A stretch of DNA of 64,000 bases from Streptomyces wedmorensis (GCF_000716445.1 NZ_JNWK01000015.1:62001-126000); one strand, 5' to 3'; positions 54,513 to 62,869 are shown, counted from the first letter of the stretch. Program-made: numbers and translations. Notes: a model not told the origin generated them from the letters alone.

Positions 54513-55259
54513 ATGGCGACCAGCGAGCTGCCCGACTCCCGCACCGAGGACGACGGTTCGGCCGTCCTCCGGGTCATGAGCTACAACGTCCGCTCGCTGC
54601 GCGACGACGAGGACGCCCTCGCCCGGATCATCCGGGCCTGCGCCCCGGACGTCGTCTTCGTCCAGGAGGCCCCGCGCTTCTTCCGCTGGCGCAAGCACGC
54701 CGCCCGGCTCGCCGCCAAGAGCGAACTCGTCGTCCTCGCCGGCGGCGCCCCCGCCGCCGGCCCCCTGCTGCTCTGCTCGCTGCGCGCCACCGTCGAACGC
54801 ACCGAGGACGTGCTGCTGCCGCTCACCCCGGGCCTCCACCGCCGCGGCCTGGCGACCGCCGTCGTCCGCTTCGGAACGGCCCGGGTCGGACTGATCAGCT
54901 GCCATCTGAGCCTGCGGAAGGACGAGCGGTACGCCCAGGCCGGCATGGTCCTCGACCGGGTCGCCGCCCTGGGCACCCCGTACACCCTCGTCGCCGGCGA
55001 CCTCAACGAACGTCCCGGGGGCCCCGCCTTCACCCGGCTGACCGGGCGACTGCAGGACGGCTGGGAGGCCGCGCCCTGGGGCGGCGAGTACACCTCGATC
55101 CCCGCCGACCCGCACCAGCGCATCGACGCGATCCTGGCGACCCCGGGCGTCGAGTTCCTCGGCTGCGGCGTCCCCCCGCACCTCGACCCGGCGGACCTGC
55201 TGGCCGCCACCGATCACCTCCCGGTGCTGGCGGCCGTCCGCGTCCCCGCGACGGGCTGA
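54513..55259 (+). CDS. Endonuclease/exonuclease/phosphatase family protein
   Basis: A 248-residue DNase I-like fold enzyme. Motifs: VLRVMSYNVRSLRDDEDALA (Asn), VVFVQEAPRFFRW (metal Glu), RVGLISCHLSLRKDERYAQA (His), YTLVAGDLNERPGGPAF (Asp-Asn), QRIDAILATPG (Asp), LAATDHLPVLAAVRV (Asp-His). All active-site residues are there. It might act on nucleic acid or on phospholipid/inositol phosphates. The upstream ATG at 54501 is possible; I prefer 54513 because the -10 hexamer TATGGT covers the other one. Confidence 0.88.
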   Translation: MATSELPDSRTEDDGSAVLRVMSYNVRSLRDDEDALARIIRACAPDVVFVQEAPRFFRWRKHAARLAAKSELVVLAGGAPAAGPLLLCSLRATVERTEDVLLPLTPGLHRRGLATAVVRFGTARVGLISCHLSLRKDERYAQAGMVLDRVAALGTPYTLVAGDLNERPGGPAFTRLTGRLQDGWEAAPWGGEYTSIPADPHQRIDAILATPGVEFLGCGVPPHLDPADLLAATDHLPVLAAVRVPATG

Positions 55260-55383
55260 CCGGCGGGCGCCGCCGGCCGCGCCACGGGCCCGGCGGACGC
55301 CCGGCCCACGTCACCGCGGCGCGGCCGCCCGCAGCACGGGACGCGCCCCGGCGCCGACCGGTGCGAGGACGGCGTCGGGACGA

Positions 55384-56058
55384 TCAGACGACCGCCCCGC
55401 GCCCCGGGTCGTCGAAGCCGTCGTCATCGTCGTCGTGCTTCATACGGCCGACCAGGGTGGCGAAGCCGCCGAGGAAGCCGCCGATGCAGAGGGTCGTCAG
55501 CCACCAGGTCATGTCCCACTGGAGCAGGACGGCCACCAGCATGAGGACCGGGCCGCCGACCACGGCGAGCCAGGCGAACCGGGTCGTCACGTCGGCCTCG
55601 GGGAGCGGCGGCGGCTCCGGCGGGACGAAGTGGCCCTCGTCGGAGCCTCCGTCGGCCTCGTCCGGCTCGGCGGGCGAGTAGTCCCGGGGGCCGGCGGGCC
55701 GCACCCCGGGCGCGAAGACGATCGAGCTGCCCAGCGCGGGCCGCTCGGGCCCGGACGCGTCGTCGTCCGCCTCCGGCTCGTCGGCGGCCTCCGCCGGCGT
55801 CTCCCCGGCGGTCGGCCGCGGCTTCCAGGGCGTGCCCTCCCCGACCACCGGCCGCGGCTTCACCGGCCGGACCTCGTCCCCGGTCCCGTCGGCCCCGTCC
55901 TCGGGCTCCGGCAGCGCCAGGTTCTCTATCGGCCGGAACGGCTTCGTCCCCGGAGGGTCCGCGGGCTCCTTGCCGTACCCGGCGACGATGGCGGCCCAGG
56001 CCGCCTCCTCGTCGATGGGCTGCGGCTCCCGCTCGTCGCCGTCCTGCTGCTCAGCCAC
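55384..56058 (-). CDS. Membrane-anchored, Pro/Glu-rich protein of unknown function
   Basis: A 224-residue protein starting MAEQQDGDEREPQPIDEEAA. About 155 residues of acidic, Pro-rich, low-complexity sequence (PEPEDGADGTGDEVRPVKPR) precede two hydrophobic segments (FAWLAVVGGPVLMLVAVLLQ; LTTLCIGGFLGGFATLVG), and it ends with an Asp-rich tail. The N-terminal half is likely in the cytoplasm. The start GTG at 56058 lies 8 bases inside the 3' end of the alpha/beta hydrolase gene, so translation is coupled. The family is actinobacterial; no function is known. Confidence 0.82.
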   Translation of the reverse strand: MAEQQDGDEREPQPIDEEAAWAAIVAGYGKEPADPPGTKPFRPIENLALPEPEDGADGTGDEVRPVKPRPVVGEGTPWKPRPTAGETPAEAADEPEADDDASGPERPALGSSIVFAPGVRPAGPRDYSPAEPDEADGGSDEGHFVPPEPPPLPEADVTTRFAWLAVVGGPVLMLVAVLLQWDMTWWLTTLCIGGFLGGFATLVGRMKHDDDDDGFDDPGRGAVV

Positions 56059-56833
56059 CGCTCCTGCTCCCCTTTCCGTCGACCAGCCCCGACGCGAGGC
56101 GCTCGACGAAGGCCAGGCTCTCGTCGAAGATCAGCTCCGCGTCATGGTCCAACGTCGCCACGTGGTAGCTCTGTTCCAGCAGGATCTCCCGGACGTCGGT
56201 CGAGGAGATGCGGGAGAGGATCCGGGCCGAGTCGGCGGGCGGCACGACGTGGTCCTGGGGGCTGTGCAGCAGCACCACCGGCTGCGTGACCTGGGGGAGC
56301 TCCGCGTCCACGGTCATGAAGAACTGCCGCAGGGAGTGCGCCGCGTGCAGCGGCACCCGGTCGTAGCCGACCTCGGCGACGCCCTCCTTCGCGATGTCGC
56401 TCGCGATGCCCTTGGTCGACGGGACCAGGTGCCGGACCACCGGCAGCGCGCGGGCCGCCAGGCCGTGCACCTTGTTGCCCGGATTGACCAGCACGATGCC
56501 CCGCACCGCGTCCCCGTACCGGGCGGCGAGCCGCAGGGTCAGCGCCCCGCCCATGGAGAGGCCGAAGACGAAGACGGCCTCGCACCGGTCGAGGAGCTCG
56601 CGCAGGGCCCGGTCCACCTCCGCGTACCAGTCGTGCCAGCCGGTGACCTGCATGTCCTCCCAGCGGGTGCCGTGGCCGGGCAGCAGCGGCACCGACACCG
56701 TCAGCCCGTGTTCGGCCAGGTACTCGGCCCACGGGCGCATCGACTGCGGGGATCCGGTGAATCCGTGACAGAGAAGGACGCCGACCTCTCCGCCGTCATG
56801 GCGGTACGGCTCGGCTCCGGGAAGGACCGGCAC
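56051..56833 (-). CDS. Alpha/beta hydrolase (carboxylesterase-like)
   Basis: A 260-residue hydrolase of the Est/lipase type starting VPVLPGAEPYRHDGGEVGVL. Oxyanion-hole region LLCHGFTGSPQSMRPWAEYL, nucleophile elbow VFVFGLSMGGALTLRLAA (GLSMGG), catalytic Asp in VVLLHSPQDHVVPPAD, His in QSYHVATLDHDAE. Such enzymes are monoglyceride-lipase- or carboxylesterase-like. The GTG at 56833 is preceded by AGGAG; longer frames to 57817 shadow the PlsC gene on the other strand. It is divergent from that gene (174 bases). A role in lipid turnover is plausible given neighbours. Confidence 0.9.
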   Translation of the reverse strand: MPVLPGAEPYRHDGGEVGVLLCHGFTGSPQSMRPWAEYLAEHGLTVSVPLLPGHGTRWEDMQVTGWHDWYAEVDRALRELLDRCEAVFVFGLSMGGALTLRLAARYGDAVRGIVLVNPGNKVHGLAARALPVVRHLVPSTKGIASDIAKEGVAEVGYDRVPLHAAHSLRQFFMTVDAELPQVTQPVVLLHSPQDHVVPPADSARILSRISSTDVREILLEQSYHVATLDHDAELIFDESLAFVERLASGLVDGKGSRSGG

Positions 56834-57007
56834 CGGGGTCTCCTGTTCGCTTGCGACTCCGGCGTCTTCGGGTGCGCCGGAGCGACGGAAAATGGGGAAA
56901 GGACCTTCACGGTACGCGACCGGACCGACACCGACCAGGGCCGTAGCGGGGGGCGTGCGCGGGTACGGGATAAAGTCGTCGCGACGGCACACGGAAGGCA
57001 TGGCGAG

Positions 57008-57754
57008 TTGATCTACGGCGCAATGAAGTTCTCCATCGGAGGGTCCCTGAAGCTTGCCTTCCGGCCCTGGGTGGAGGGTCTGGAGAACATCCCCGCCGAG
57101 GGACCCGCGATCCTCGCGAGCAACCACCTGTCCTTCTCGGACTCCTTCTTCCTGCCCGCCGTCCTGGACCGCAAGGTCACCTTCATCGCCAAGGCCGAGT
57201 ACTTCACCACGCCCGGCGTGAAGGGCAAGCTCACCGCCGCCTTCTTCAAGGGCGTCGGCCAGCTCCCGGTGGACCGTTCCGGTGCCAGGGGCGCCGGCGA
57301 GGCGGCCATCAAGGCCGGCATCGAGGTCATCGAGGGCGGTGGCCTGTTCGGGATCTACCCCGAGGGCACCCGGTCGCCCGACGGCCGCCTCTACCGCGGC
57401 AAGCCCGGCGGCCTCGCCCGGGTGGCGCTGGCCACCGGCGCGCCCGTGATCCCGGTCGCCATGATCGACACCGAGAAGATCCAGCCGCCCGGCAAGGTCG
57501 TCCCCAAGCTGATGCGCCCGGGGATCCGGATCGGCAAGCCGCTGGACTTCACCCGCTACCAGGGCATGGAGGGTGACCGCTTCATCCTCCGCTCGGTGAC
57601 CGACGAGGTCATGTACGAGATCATGAAGCTGTCGGGCCAGGAGTACGTCGACATCTACGCGACCGCCGCCAAGCGGCAGATCGCGGACGCGGAGAAGGCG
57701 GCCAAGGAGGCCGTCAAGGCCGAGATCGCCGCTCGGGAAGAGTCCGGCGCGTAA
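57008..57754 (+). CDS. 1-acyl-sn-glycerol-3-phosphate acyltransferase (PlsC family)
   Basis: Makes phosphatidic acid by acylating lysophosphatidic acid at sn-2. The 248 residues carry the acyltransferase blocks: NHLSFSD (HX4D, block I), KGVGQLPVDRSG (block II), GIYPEGTRSPDGRLYRG (block III) and VIPVAMIDT (block IV). It ends in an Ala/Lys/Glu-rich helix. The start is TTG 57008 (reads LIYGAMKFSIG), preceded by GGAAGG and aligning with starts of paralogues; ATG 57023 is the alternative. It is followed 34 bases later by macS. A homologue follows the DUF5304 gene in mycobacteria (Rv2182c, recalled). Confidence 0.93.
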   Translation: MIYGAMKFSIGGSLKLAFRPWVEGLENIPAEGPAILASNHLSFSDSFFLPAVLDRKVTFIAKAEYFTTPGVKGKLTAAFFKGVGQLPVDRSGARGAGEAAIKAGIEVIEGGGLFGIYPEGTRSPDGRLYRGKPGGLARVALATGAPVIPVAMIDTEKIQPPGKVVPKLMRPGIRIGKPLDFTRYQGMEGDRFILRSVTDEVMYEIMKLSGQEYVDIYATAAKRQIADAEKAAKEAVKAEIAAREESGA

Positions 57755-57788
57755 GTCCCCGCGAGGGGCTTTCCGGGGGGTGGGGGAG

Positions 57789-59000
57789 ATGGCCAAGCGC
57801 GAGCGTGTCGTGCGCATGTCGGTCGAGCAGCCGCTGTGGCGGGCGCTGACCGGCTACCGCGTCCTGACGATGGTCTACGCGGTCCTGCTGTTCGCGTTCG
57901 ACCGGAGCGCGTACGAACGGCCCTGGATCGCCGTCGGCTACCTGGCGGTGATGTGCGTCTGGACCCTCGCGACCCTTCCCAAGGTGGCGAACGCGGCCAG
58001 CTGCACCAAGCGCTTCCTCGTCGCCGACCTCACCGTCGCCCTGGTCGGCATCCTCCTCACCCCGCTCGCCGACGCCCACGCCCAGTCGGTCGACGGCCCG
58101 ACGCTGCCGTCGATATGGACCGCCGGCTCCGTCCTCGCGTACGCGATCAAGGGCGGCTGGCGCTGGGCCGGGGTCGCCTCCTCCCTGGTCGCCGTCGCCA
58201 ACATCGTCGAGCGCGGCCACCCCAGCCGGGACACCTTCCACAACGTGCTGCTCGTCTGGGTGGCCTCCATCGCCATCGGGTACGTCGTCGAGGTCGCCCG
58301 CGCCTCCGAACGCACCCTCGCCCGCGCCCTGGAGATCGAGGCGGCCACCCGGGAGCGGGAGCGGCTCGCCCGCGACATCCACGACAGCGTCCTCCAGGTC
58401 CTCGCCATGGTGCAGCGGCGCGGCACCGCCCTCGGCGGCGAGGCCGCCGAACTCGGCCGGATGGCGGGGGAGCAGGAGGTGGCGCTCCGCACCCTCGTCG
58501 CCGGCGGGCTCACCCGGCCCAGTCTGGTGTCCGAGGACGAGTCCGAGGGCGCCTTCGTCCGGGTCGTCGAGGTGGACGACGAACCGGACGACGACAGCCC
58601 CGTCGACCTCCGCGCCCTGCTCGCCCCGCGTGCGGGGGCCCGGGTCACCCTCTCCGAGCCGGGTGCCCCGGTCCTGCTGCCGCCGCCCGCCGCCCGTGAG
58701 CTGGCCACCGCTGTCGGCGCCGCCCTGGACAACGTCCGGGTGCACGCCGGGGAGGACGCGCACGCGTGGATCCTCATCGAGGACTGGCCGGACGAGGTGA
58801 TCGTCACCGTCAGGGACGACGGCCCCGGAATTCCGGAGGGCCGCCTCGCGGAGGCCTGGGGCGAGGGCCGGATGGGCGTCGCCCTCTCCATCCGGGGGAG
58901 ACTGCGGGATCTGGGCGGTTCGGCCGAGCTGATCTCGGTCCCGGGTCAGGGCACGGAAGTCGAGTTGAAGGTTCCACGGGGGAAGGCAGGGGAGAAGTGA
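57789..59000 (+). CDS. macS: MacS-family sensor histidine kinase
   Basis: Membrane histidine kinase of an NarL-type two-component system. The 403 residues have about six hydrophobic segments (TGYRVLTMVYAVLLFAF; VGYLAVMCVWTLATLP; LVADLTVALVGILLTPLAD), a HisKA_3 box with the phosphate-accepting His in RERERLARDIHDSVLQVLAM, and a HATPase domain (AVGAALDNVRVHAG, VIVTVRDDGPGIPEGRLAEA, GRMGVALSIRGRLRDLGG). The family is named after the MacRS pair, known in Streptomyces to affect antibiotic production and morphology; here the assignment is by domain only. Start ATG 57789. The stop overlaps the regulator start (GTGA). Confidence 0.88.
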   Translation: MAKRERVVRMSVEQPLWRALTGYRVLTMVYAVLLFAFDRSAYERPWIAVGYLAVMCVWTLATLPKVANAASCTKRFLVADLTVALVGILLTPLADAHAQSVDGPTLPSIWTAGSVLAYAIKGGWRWAGVASSLVAVANIVERGHPSRDTFHNVLLVWVASIAIGYVVEVARASERTLARALEIEAATRERERLARDIHDSVLQVLAMVQRRGTALGGEAAELGRMAGEQEVALRTLVAGGLTRPSLVSEDESEGAFVRVVEVDDEPDDDSPVDLRALLAPRAGARVTLSEPGAPVLLPPPAARELATAVGAALDNVRVHAGEDAHAWILIEDWPDEVIVTVRDDGPGIPEGRLAEAWGEGRMGVALSIRGRLRDLGGSAELISVPGQGTEVELKVPRGKAGEK

Positions 59001-59680
59001 GCGAGCAGCAGGCCGAGCGCCGGATCAAGGTGATGGTCGTCGACGACCATCCGATGTGGCGGGACGCGGTCGCCCGCGATCTGGCCGAGGCGGGGTTCGA
59101 CGTGGTCGCCACCGCGGGCGACGGCGAGCAGGCCGTGCGCCGGGCCACGGCGGTGTGTCCGGACGTCCTCGTCCTGGACCTCAACCTGCCGGTCAAGCCG
59201 GGCGTCCAGGTCTGCAAGGAGCTGGTCGGCGCGCACCCCGCGCTGCGGGTCCTCGTCCTCTCGGCCAGCGGCGAGCACGCCGACGTCCTGGAAGCGGTCA
59301 AGTCCGGCGCCACCGGCTACCTCCTCAAGTCGGCCAGTACGGAGGAGCTGACCGACGCCGTGCGGCGGACGGCCGTCGGCGACCCCGTCTTCACACCGGG
59401 CCTCGCCGGGCTGGTCCTCGGCGAGTACCGCCGGCTCGCCTCCGAGCCCGCCCCGGCGGCCGGCGGCGACGAGCCGAAGGCCCCGCAGCTGACCGAGCGC
59501 GAGACGGAGGTCCTGCGCCTCGTCGCCAAGGGGCTCAGCTACAAGCAGATCGCCGAACGCCTGGTGATCTCGCACCGCACCGTGCAGAACCACGTCCAGA
59601 ACACCCTGGGCAAGCTCCAGCTGCACAACCGGGTGGAGCTCGTGCGGTACGCCATCGAGCGCGGGCTCGACGACGCCTGA
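58997..59680 (+). CDS. macR: NarL/LuxR-type response regulator partner of macS
   Basis: A 227-residue DNA-binding regulator. Receiver: MVVDDHPMWRDAVARDLAEA (Asp pair), phospho-acceptor Asp in VLVLDLNLPVKPGVQ, Thr/Ser in VLVLSASGEH, Lys in YLLKSASTEEL. C-terminal LuxR-type HTH: LTERETEVLRLVAKGLSYKQ and ISHRTVQNHVQNTLGKLQ. All phosphorelay residues are intact. The start GTG overlaps the macS stop, so the pair is coupled. Its targets are unknown; the palindrome directly downstream (59701-59735) is one possible site. Confidence 0.9.
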   Translation: MSEQQAERRIKVMVVDDHPMWRDAVARDLAEAGFDVVATAGDGEQAVRRATAVCPDVLVLDLNLPVKPGVQVCKELVGAHPALRVLVLSASGEHADVLEAVKSGATGYLLKSASTEELTDAVRRTAVGDPVFTPGLAGLVLGEYRRLASEPAPAAGGDEPKAPQLTERETEVLRLVAKGLSYKQIAERLVISHRTVQNHVQNTLGKLQLHNRVELVRYAIERGLDDA

Positions 59681-59700
59681 GGCGGCCGGGCGGGGCGAGG

Positions 59701-59735
59701 GGCCGTATATTCGCGATGTTCGCGCATATACGGCC
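59701..59735. promoter_or_regulatory. 35-base AT-rich palindrome upstream of the 2-hydroxyacid dehydrogenase
   Basis: GGCCGTATAT ... ATATACGGCC outer arms (59701-59710 / 59726-59735) enclose CGCGA-TGT-TCGCG (59712-59724), with one mismatch between. It lies 24 bases before the GTG start of the gene. It is the most AT-rich palindrome in the window and resembles a regulator operator; identity unknown. Confidence 0.6.
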
Positions 59736-59759
59736 CATCGTGATGATGAGGGGAAAACC

Positions 59760-60758
59760 GTGGAGATCCTGGCATTCGGCGTGCAGGTGGACGAGAAACC
59801 CCTCATCGAGCAGGCATTCGAGGGCCACCACGACATCCGCTGTCTGGACGTCTCCCTCACCGAGGACACCGCCCCCATCGCGGCCGGCCACGAGATCGTC
59901 TCCACCAGCGTCAACGCCGTCCTCGACCACCGGGTCCTGCAGACCCTCGCCGCCGGCGGCACCCGCATGATCGCCCAGCGCTCCACCGGCTTCAACAACA
60001 TCGACCTGGAGGTCGCCGAGCGCCTCGGCCTCACCGTCGCCCGCGTCTCGTACTACTCGCCGTACTCCGTCGCCGAGTTCGCCTGGACCCTCGCGATGGC
60101 CGTCAACCGCCGGATCGTCCGCGCCTCCAGCCGCACCCGCGACTTCGACTTCCGCCTCGACGGACTGATGGGCCGCGACCTGCGCGGCCGTACCGCAGGC
60201 GTCCTCGGCACCGGAAAGATCGGCGAGGCCTTCACCCGGATCGCCCACGGGTTCGGCATGAACCTGCTCGGCTGGGACATCGCCGAGAACCCCGCCTGCG
60301 CCGCGCTCGGCATGAAGTACGTCGAGAAGGAGCGGCTCCTCGCCGAGGCCGACCTCATCAGCCTCCACGTGCCGCTGCTCCCCGCCACCCGGCACCTCAT
60401 CGACGCCGCCGCCCTCAAGGCCATGAAGGACGACGCGATCCTGGTGAACTCCAGCCGCGGCGGACTCGTCGACACCGACGCCCTCGTCACCGAACTCCGC
60501 GCCGGCCGCTTCGCCGGCGTCGGCCTGGACGTGTACGAGGCGGAGGCCGGACTCTTCTTCCTCGACAAGTCCCTCGAGGTCGTCGAGGACGACACCCTCG
60601 CCCGCCTCGTCACCTTCCCGAACGTGATCGTCACCTCGCACCAGGCGTACTACACCGTCGACGCGGTCGGCCAGATCGTCGACGCCACGCTCAAGAACGT
60701 CCTCGACTACTGCGCCGGCCGGCGCAGCGAGAACGTCCTGGTCCCGAGGGCCTCCTAG
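59760..60758 (+). CDS. D-isomer-specific 2-hydroxyacid dehydrogenase (D-lactate dehydrogenase-like)
   Basis: A 332-residue NAD-dependent enzyme. NAD-binding motif GVLGTGKIGEAFTRIAHGFG, catalytic Arg in NSSRGGLVDTDALV, Glu near DVYEAEAGLFFLDKSLE, and His in VIVTSHQAYYTVDA. The acidic loop plus YYSPYSVAEFAWTLAMAVNR resemble LdhA-type D-lactate dehydrogenases, so pyruvate to D-lactate is the best guess. Start GTG 59760 follows GAGGGGAAAA. It follows macS-macR on the same strand after 79 bases that hold the palindrome. The stop overlaps the first bases of the 60757 repeat. Confidence 0.9.
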   Translation: MEILAFGVQVDEKPLIEQAFEGHHDIRCLDVSLTEDTAPIAAGHEIVSTSVNAVLDHRVLQTLAAGGTRMIAQRSTGFNNIDLEVAERLGLTVARVSYYSPYSVAEFAWTLAMAVNRRIVRASSRTRDFDFRLDGLMGRDLRGRTAGVLGTGKIGEAFTRIAHGFGMNLLGWDIAENPACAALGMKYVEKERLLAEADLISLHVPLLPATRHLIDAAALKAMKDDAILVNSSRGGLVDTDALVTELRAGRFAGVGLDVYEAEAGLFFLDKSLEVVEDDTLARLVTFPNVIVTSHQAYYTVDAVGQIVDATLKNVLDYCAGRRSENVLVPRAS

Positions 60759-60819
60759 GGCGCGTCCTGTCGATCAGGCCGGGCTCGCGGCCTGATCGAC
60801 AGGACACCGCCTGAGCCCT
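60757..60819. repeat. Intergenic inverted repeat, family member B
   Basis: A perfect 17-bp stem (60764-60780 / 60889... see next) is formed by 60764-60780 and 60789-60805 around an 8-base loop, with AGGGC (60757-60761) and GCCCT (60815-60819) as outer arms. It lies between convergent genes and can terminate both, but its sequence recurs at 43718-43759, so it may be a repeat. Confidence 0.6.
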
Positions 60820-60835
60820 CCCGGCGCGCCGCTCC

Positions 60836-62707
60836 TCAGACCAGTACCCCGGCGAGGAGCGAGGCCGTCAGAGCGGCGCCCTCCAACGTCAGGACCGACT
60901 CCGGGTGGAACTGCACGCCGGCGAAGCCGGGCCCGCGCAGCGCGTGGACCTCGCCCGTCTCCGGGTCGCGGCTCACCTCGATGCGGTGGAGGGCGAGCTC
61001 CGTCGCCGAACGGTCGTCGCAGCGGGCCGTGAAGCTGTTGTAGAAGCCGACCGTCCGCTCCTGGCCGAAGAGGTCGATCCGGAGTTGGGCGCCCTGGAAC
61101 GGGGTGCGCTTGCGGACGATCTCCAGGCCCAGTTCGGCGGCGATCAGCTCGTGCCCGAGGCAGACGCCGAGGAGGCCGTGGCGGTGGTCCCGCACGAGCT
61201 CGGCGGTCAGGGCGCGCAGGAAGCGCATCTTGGGGTCGGCGGCGTCCGAGGGGTTGCCGGGGCCGGGGCCGAGGACGACGGGCCCCTCGTGGGCGAGCGC
61301 CAGCTCCCGCAGGCCCGGCTCGTCGTACCGGAGCACCGACACCTCGAGACCGGAGGAGCGCAGCACGTGCGCCAGCATCGCCGTGAAGGTGTCCTCGGCG
61401 TCGATCACGAGCGCGTGCCCGGTCAGCTCGGCCGACCTGGCCTGCATCTTCAGCCAGAACGGCGCGAGGTCCGCCCGGCGCGCGTCCAGGGCGGCCCGCA
61501 CCCGGGGGTCGTCGGCGAGCCGCGCGGCCGCCGGAGCCTCGTCGCCGGCCGGCCTGCCCTGCCGTACGCCGAGCGCGGTGAGGACCCCCGCCGCCTTGGC
61601 GTGGGTCTCGGCGACCTCGCCCGCCGGGTCGGAGTGCCGCACCAGGGTCGCGCCGACCGGCACCCGGAGGCGTCCGTCGGGGGCGATGTCGGCCGTGCGG
61701 ATCAGGATGGGGGAGTCGAGCGTCTGGGTGCCGTTCCCGTCGGTGCCGAGCAGCGCGAGCGCCCCCGCGTAGTAGCCGCGGCCGCCGGTCTCGTGACGCT
61801 CGATCACCCGGCAGGCGTTCTGGACGGGCGAGCCGGTCACGGTCGCCGCGAACAGGGTCTCCCGCAGCACCTCCCGCACGTCCAGCGACGACCGCCCGCG
61901 CAACTCGTACTCGGTGTGCGCGAGATGGGCCATCTCCTTCAGGCGGGGGCCGATCACCACTCCGCCCATGTCGCCCACCGTGCACATCATCTTCAGCTCC
62001 TCGTCGACCACCATGGAGAGCTCCTCGGTCTCCTTGCGGTCGGCGAGGAACGCGAGCAGGCCCTCGGCGGTCGGGGCGGCGCCGGCCGGGTAGCGGTACG
62101 TGCCGCTGATCGGGTTCATGACGACCGTCCCTCCCGCCATGCGCACGTGCACCTCGGGGCTGGCTCCGACGAGCGTCCGGTCGCCGGTGTGCACGACGAA
62201 CGTCCAGTACGCGCCCCGCTCGCCCGCGAGCAGCCGCCGGAACAGGGCCAGTGCGTCGGCCCGCCCGAAGCCCGGGATCTCCCCGGTGTAGGTGCGGCGG
62301 ATGACGAAGTTCGCCCCCTCGCCCGAGCCGATCTCCTCGTCGATGACGCGCCGCACGGTCCCGGCGTACTCCTCGTCGGAGACGTCGAACCGGCCGCCCT
62401 CGACCGTCACGTCATGCGCGGGAAGCCGTTCGAGGACGTCGGCGAGCGGCAGTTCGTACGACTCCTCGGCGACGAGCACGGAGAGCGGGGTGCCGTCGTC
62501 CCGCACGTCGAAGCCGCGCTCCCGGATCTGCCGGAAGGGCACGAGCGCGAGCGTCGGCAGCGGGCCGACGGGCAGTTCCGCGAGGCGCTCGGCCTCGTGG
62601 ACCGGGCCGATCAGCACCTCGACGGTGTCGTGGTCGCGGCCCGGGGTGCGCCTGCGCAGCAGCGCGAAGGGAGGGCAGGAGTCGTCGAGGAGACGGGAGA
62701 GGTCCAT
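60836..62707 (-). CDS. trpE: Anthranilate synthase, fused TrpE-TrpG
   Basis: Converts chorismate and glutamine to anthranilate, first committed step of tryptophan synthesis. The 623 residues are one chain: an N-terminal TrpE-like part with ANFVIRRTYTGEIPGFGRAD, MNPISGTYRYPAGAAPTAEG, KETEELSMVVDEELKMM and TGSPVQNACRVIERHE, then a C-terminal glutamine amidotransferase with LGPGPGNPSDA, GLLGVCLGHELIAAELGL (nucleophile Cys) and FAGVQFHPESVLTLEG (His-Glu). The fused layout is also seen in PhzE-like enzymes. The Trp-codon leader upstream argues for tryptophan supply. The ATG at 62707 follows GGAAGGA. Confidence 0.93.
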   Translation of the reverse strand: MDLSRLLDDSCPPFALLRRRTPGRDHDTVEVLIGPVHEAERLAELPVGPLPTLALVPFRQIRERGFDVRDDGTPLSVLVAEESYELPLADVLERLPAHDVTVEGGRFDVSDEEYAGTVRRVIDEEIGSGEGANFVIRRTYTGEIPGFGRADALALFRRLLAGERGAYWTFVVHTGDRTLVGASPEVHVRMAGGTVVMNPISGTYRYPAGAAPTAEGLLAFLADRKETEELSMVVDEELKMMCTVGDMGGVVIGPRLKEMAHLAHTEYELRGRSSLDVREVLRETLFAATVTGSPVQNACRVIERHETGGRGYYAGALALLGTDGNGTQTLDSPILIRTADIAPDGRLRVPVGATLVRHSDPAGEVAETHAKAAGVLTALGVRQGRPAGDEAPAAARLADDPRVRAALDARRADLAPFWLKMQARSAELTGHALVIDAEDTFTAMLAHVLRSSGLEVSVLRYDEPGLRELALAHEGPVVLGPGPGNPSDAADPKMRFLRALTAELVRDHRHGLLGVCLGHELIAAELGLEIVRKRTPFQGAQLRIDLFGQERTVGFYNSFTARCDDRSATELALHRIEVSRDPETGEVHALRGPGFAGVQFHPESVLTLEGAALTASLLAGVLV

Positions 62708-62761
62708 GGGTGCGTCGTTCCTTCCGGTGGGGAGCGGAGGGGAACGGCCCGGGTACGAGAA

Positions 62762-62783
62762 AGGCCGCCCCTCGGGGCGGCCT
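62762..62783 (-). terminator. Attenuator terminator in the trp leader
   Basis: A 9-bp stem AGGCCGCCC / GGGCGGCCT with a 4-base loop (arms 62762-62770 / 62775-62783); on the minus strand it is followed by TTCTC. GGCGGCC at 62814-62820 (same strand) can pair with its 5' arm as antiterminator. Confidence 0.75.
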
Positions 62784-62806
62784 GTGTGCGTTCGGTGTAC
62801 GCGCAG

Positions 62807-62863
62807 TCAGTGGGCCGCCGGATGAGCGGTCCACCACCAGTTCTGGATCTGAGGCGCGAACAT
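62807..62863 (-). CDS. trpL: trp leader peptide (TrpL)
   Basis: An 18-codon ORF reading MFAPQIQNWWWTAHPAAH with three consecutive Trp codons (62831-62839). It lies 99 bases upstream of the fused trpE-trpG gene, and a terminator hairpin and an overlapping antiterminator follow. This is the layout of ribosome-mediated attenuation: stalling at Trp codons favours the antiterminator. A TACAGT -10 element ends 6 bases before the ATG, so the peptide is probably translated from a leaderless mRNA. Confidence 0.9.
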   Translation of the reverse strand: MFAPQIQNWWWTAHPAAH

Positions 62864-62869
62864 GCGAGC

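Noticed and set aside
59701..59735. Rex (NADH-sensing) operator before the D-lactate-type dehydrogenase
   Set aside because: The palindrome does not match TTGTGN6CACAA-like Rex sites, so no regulator was named.
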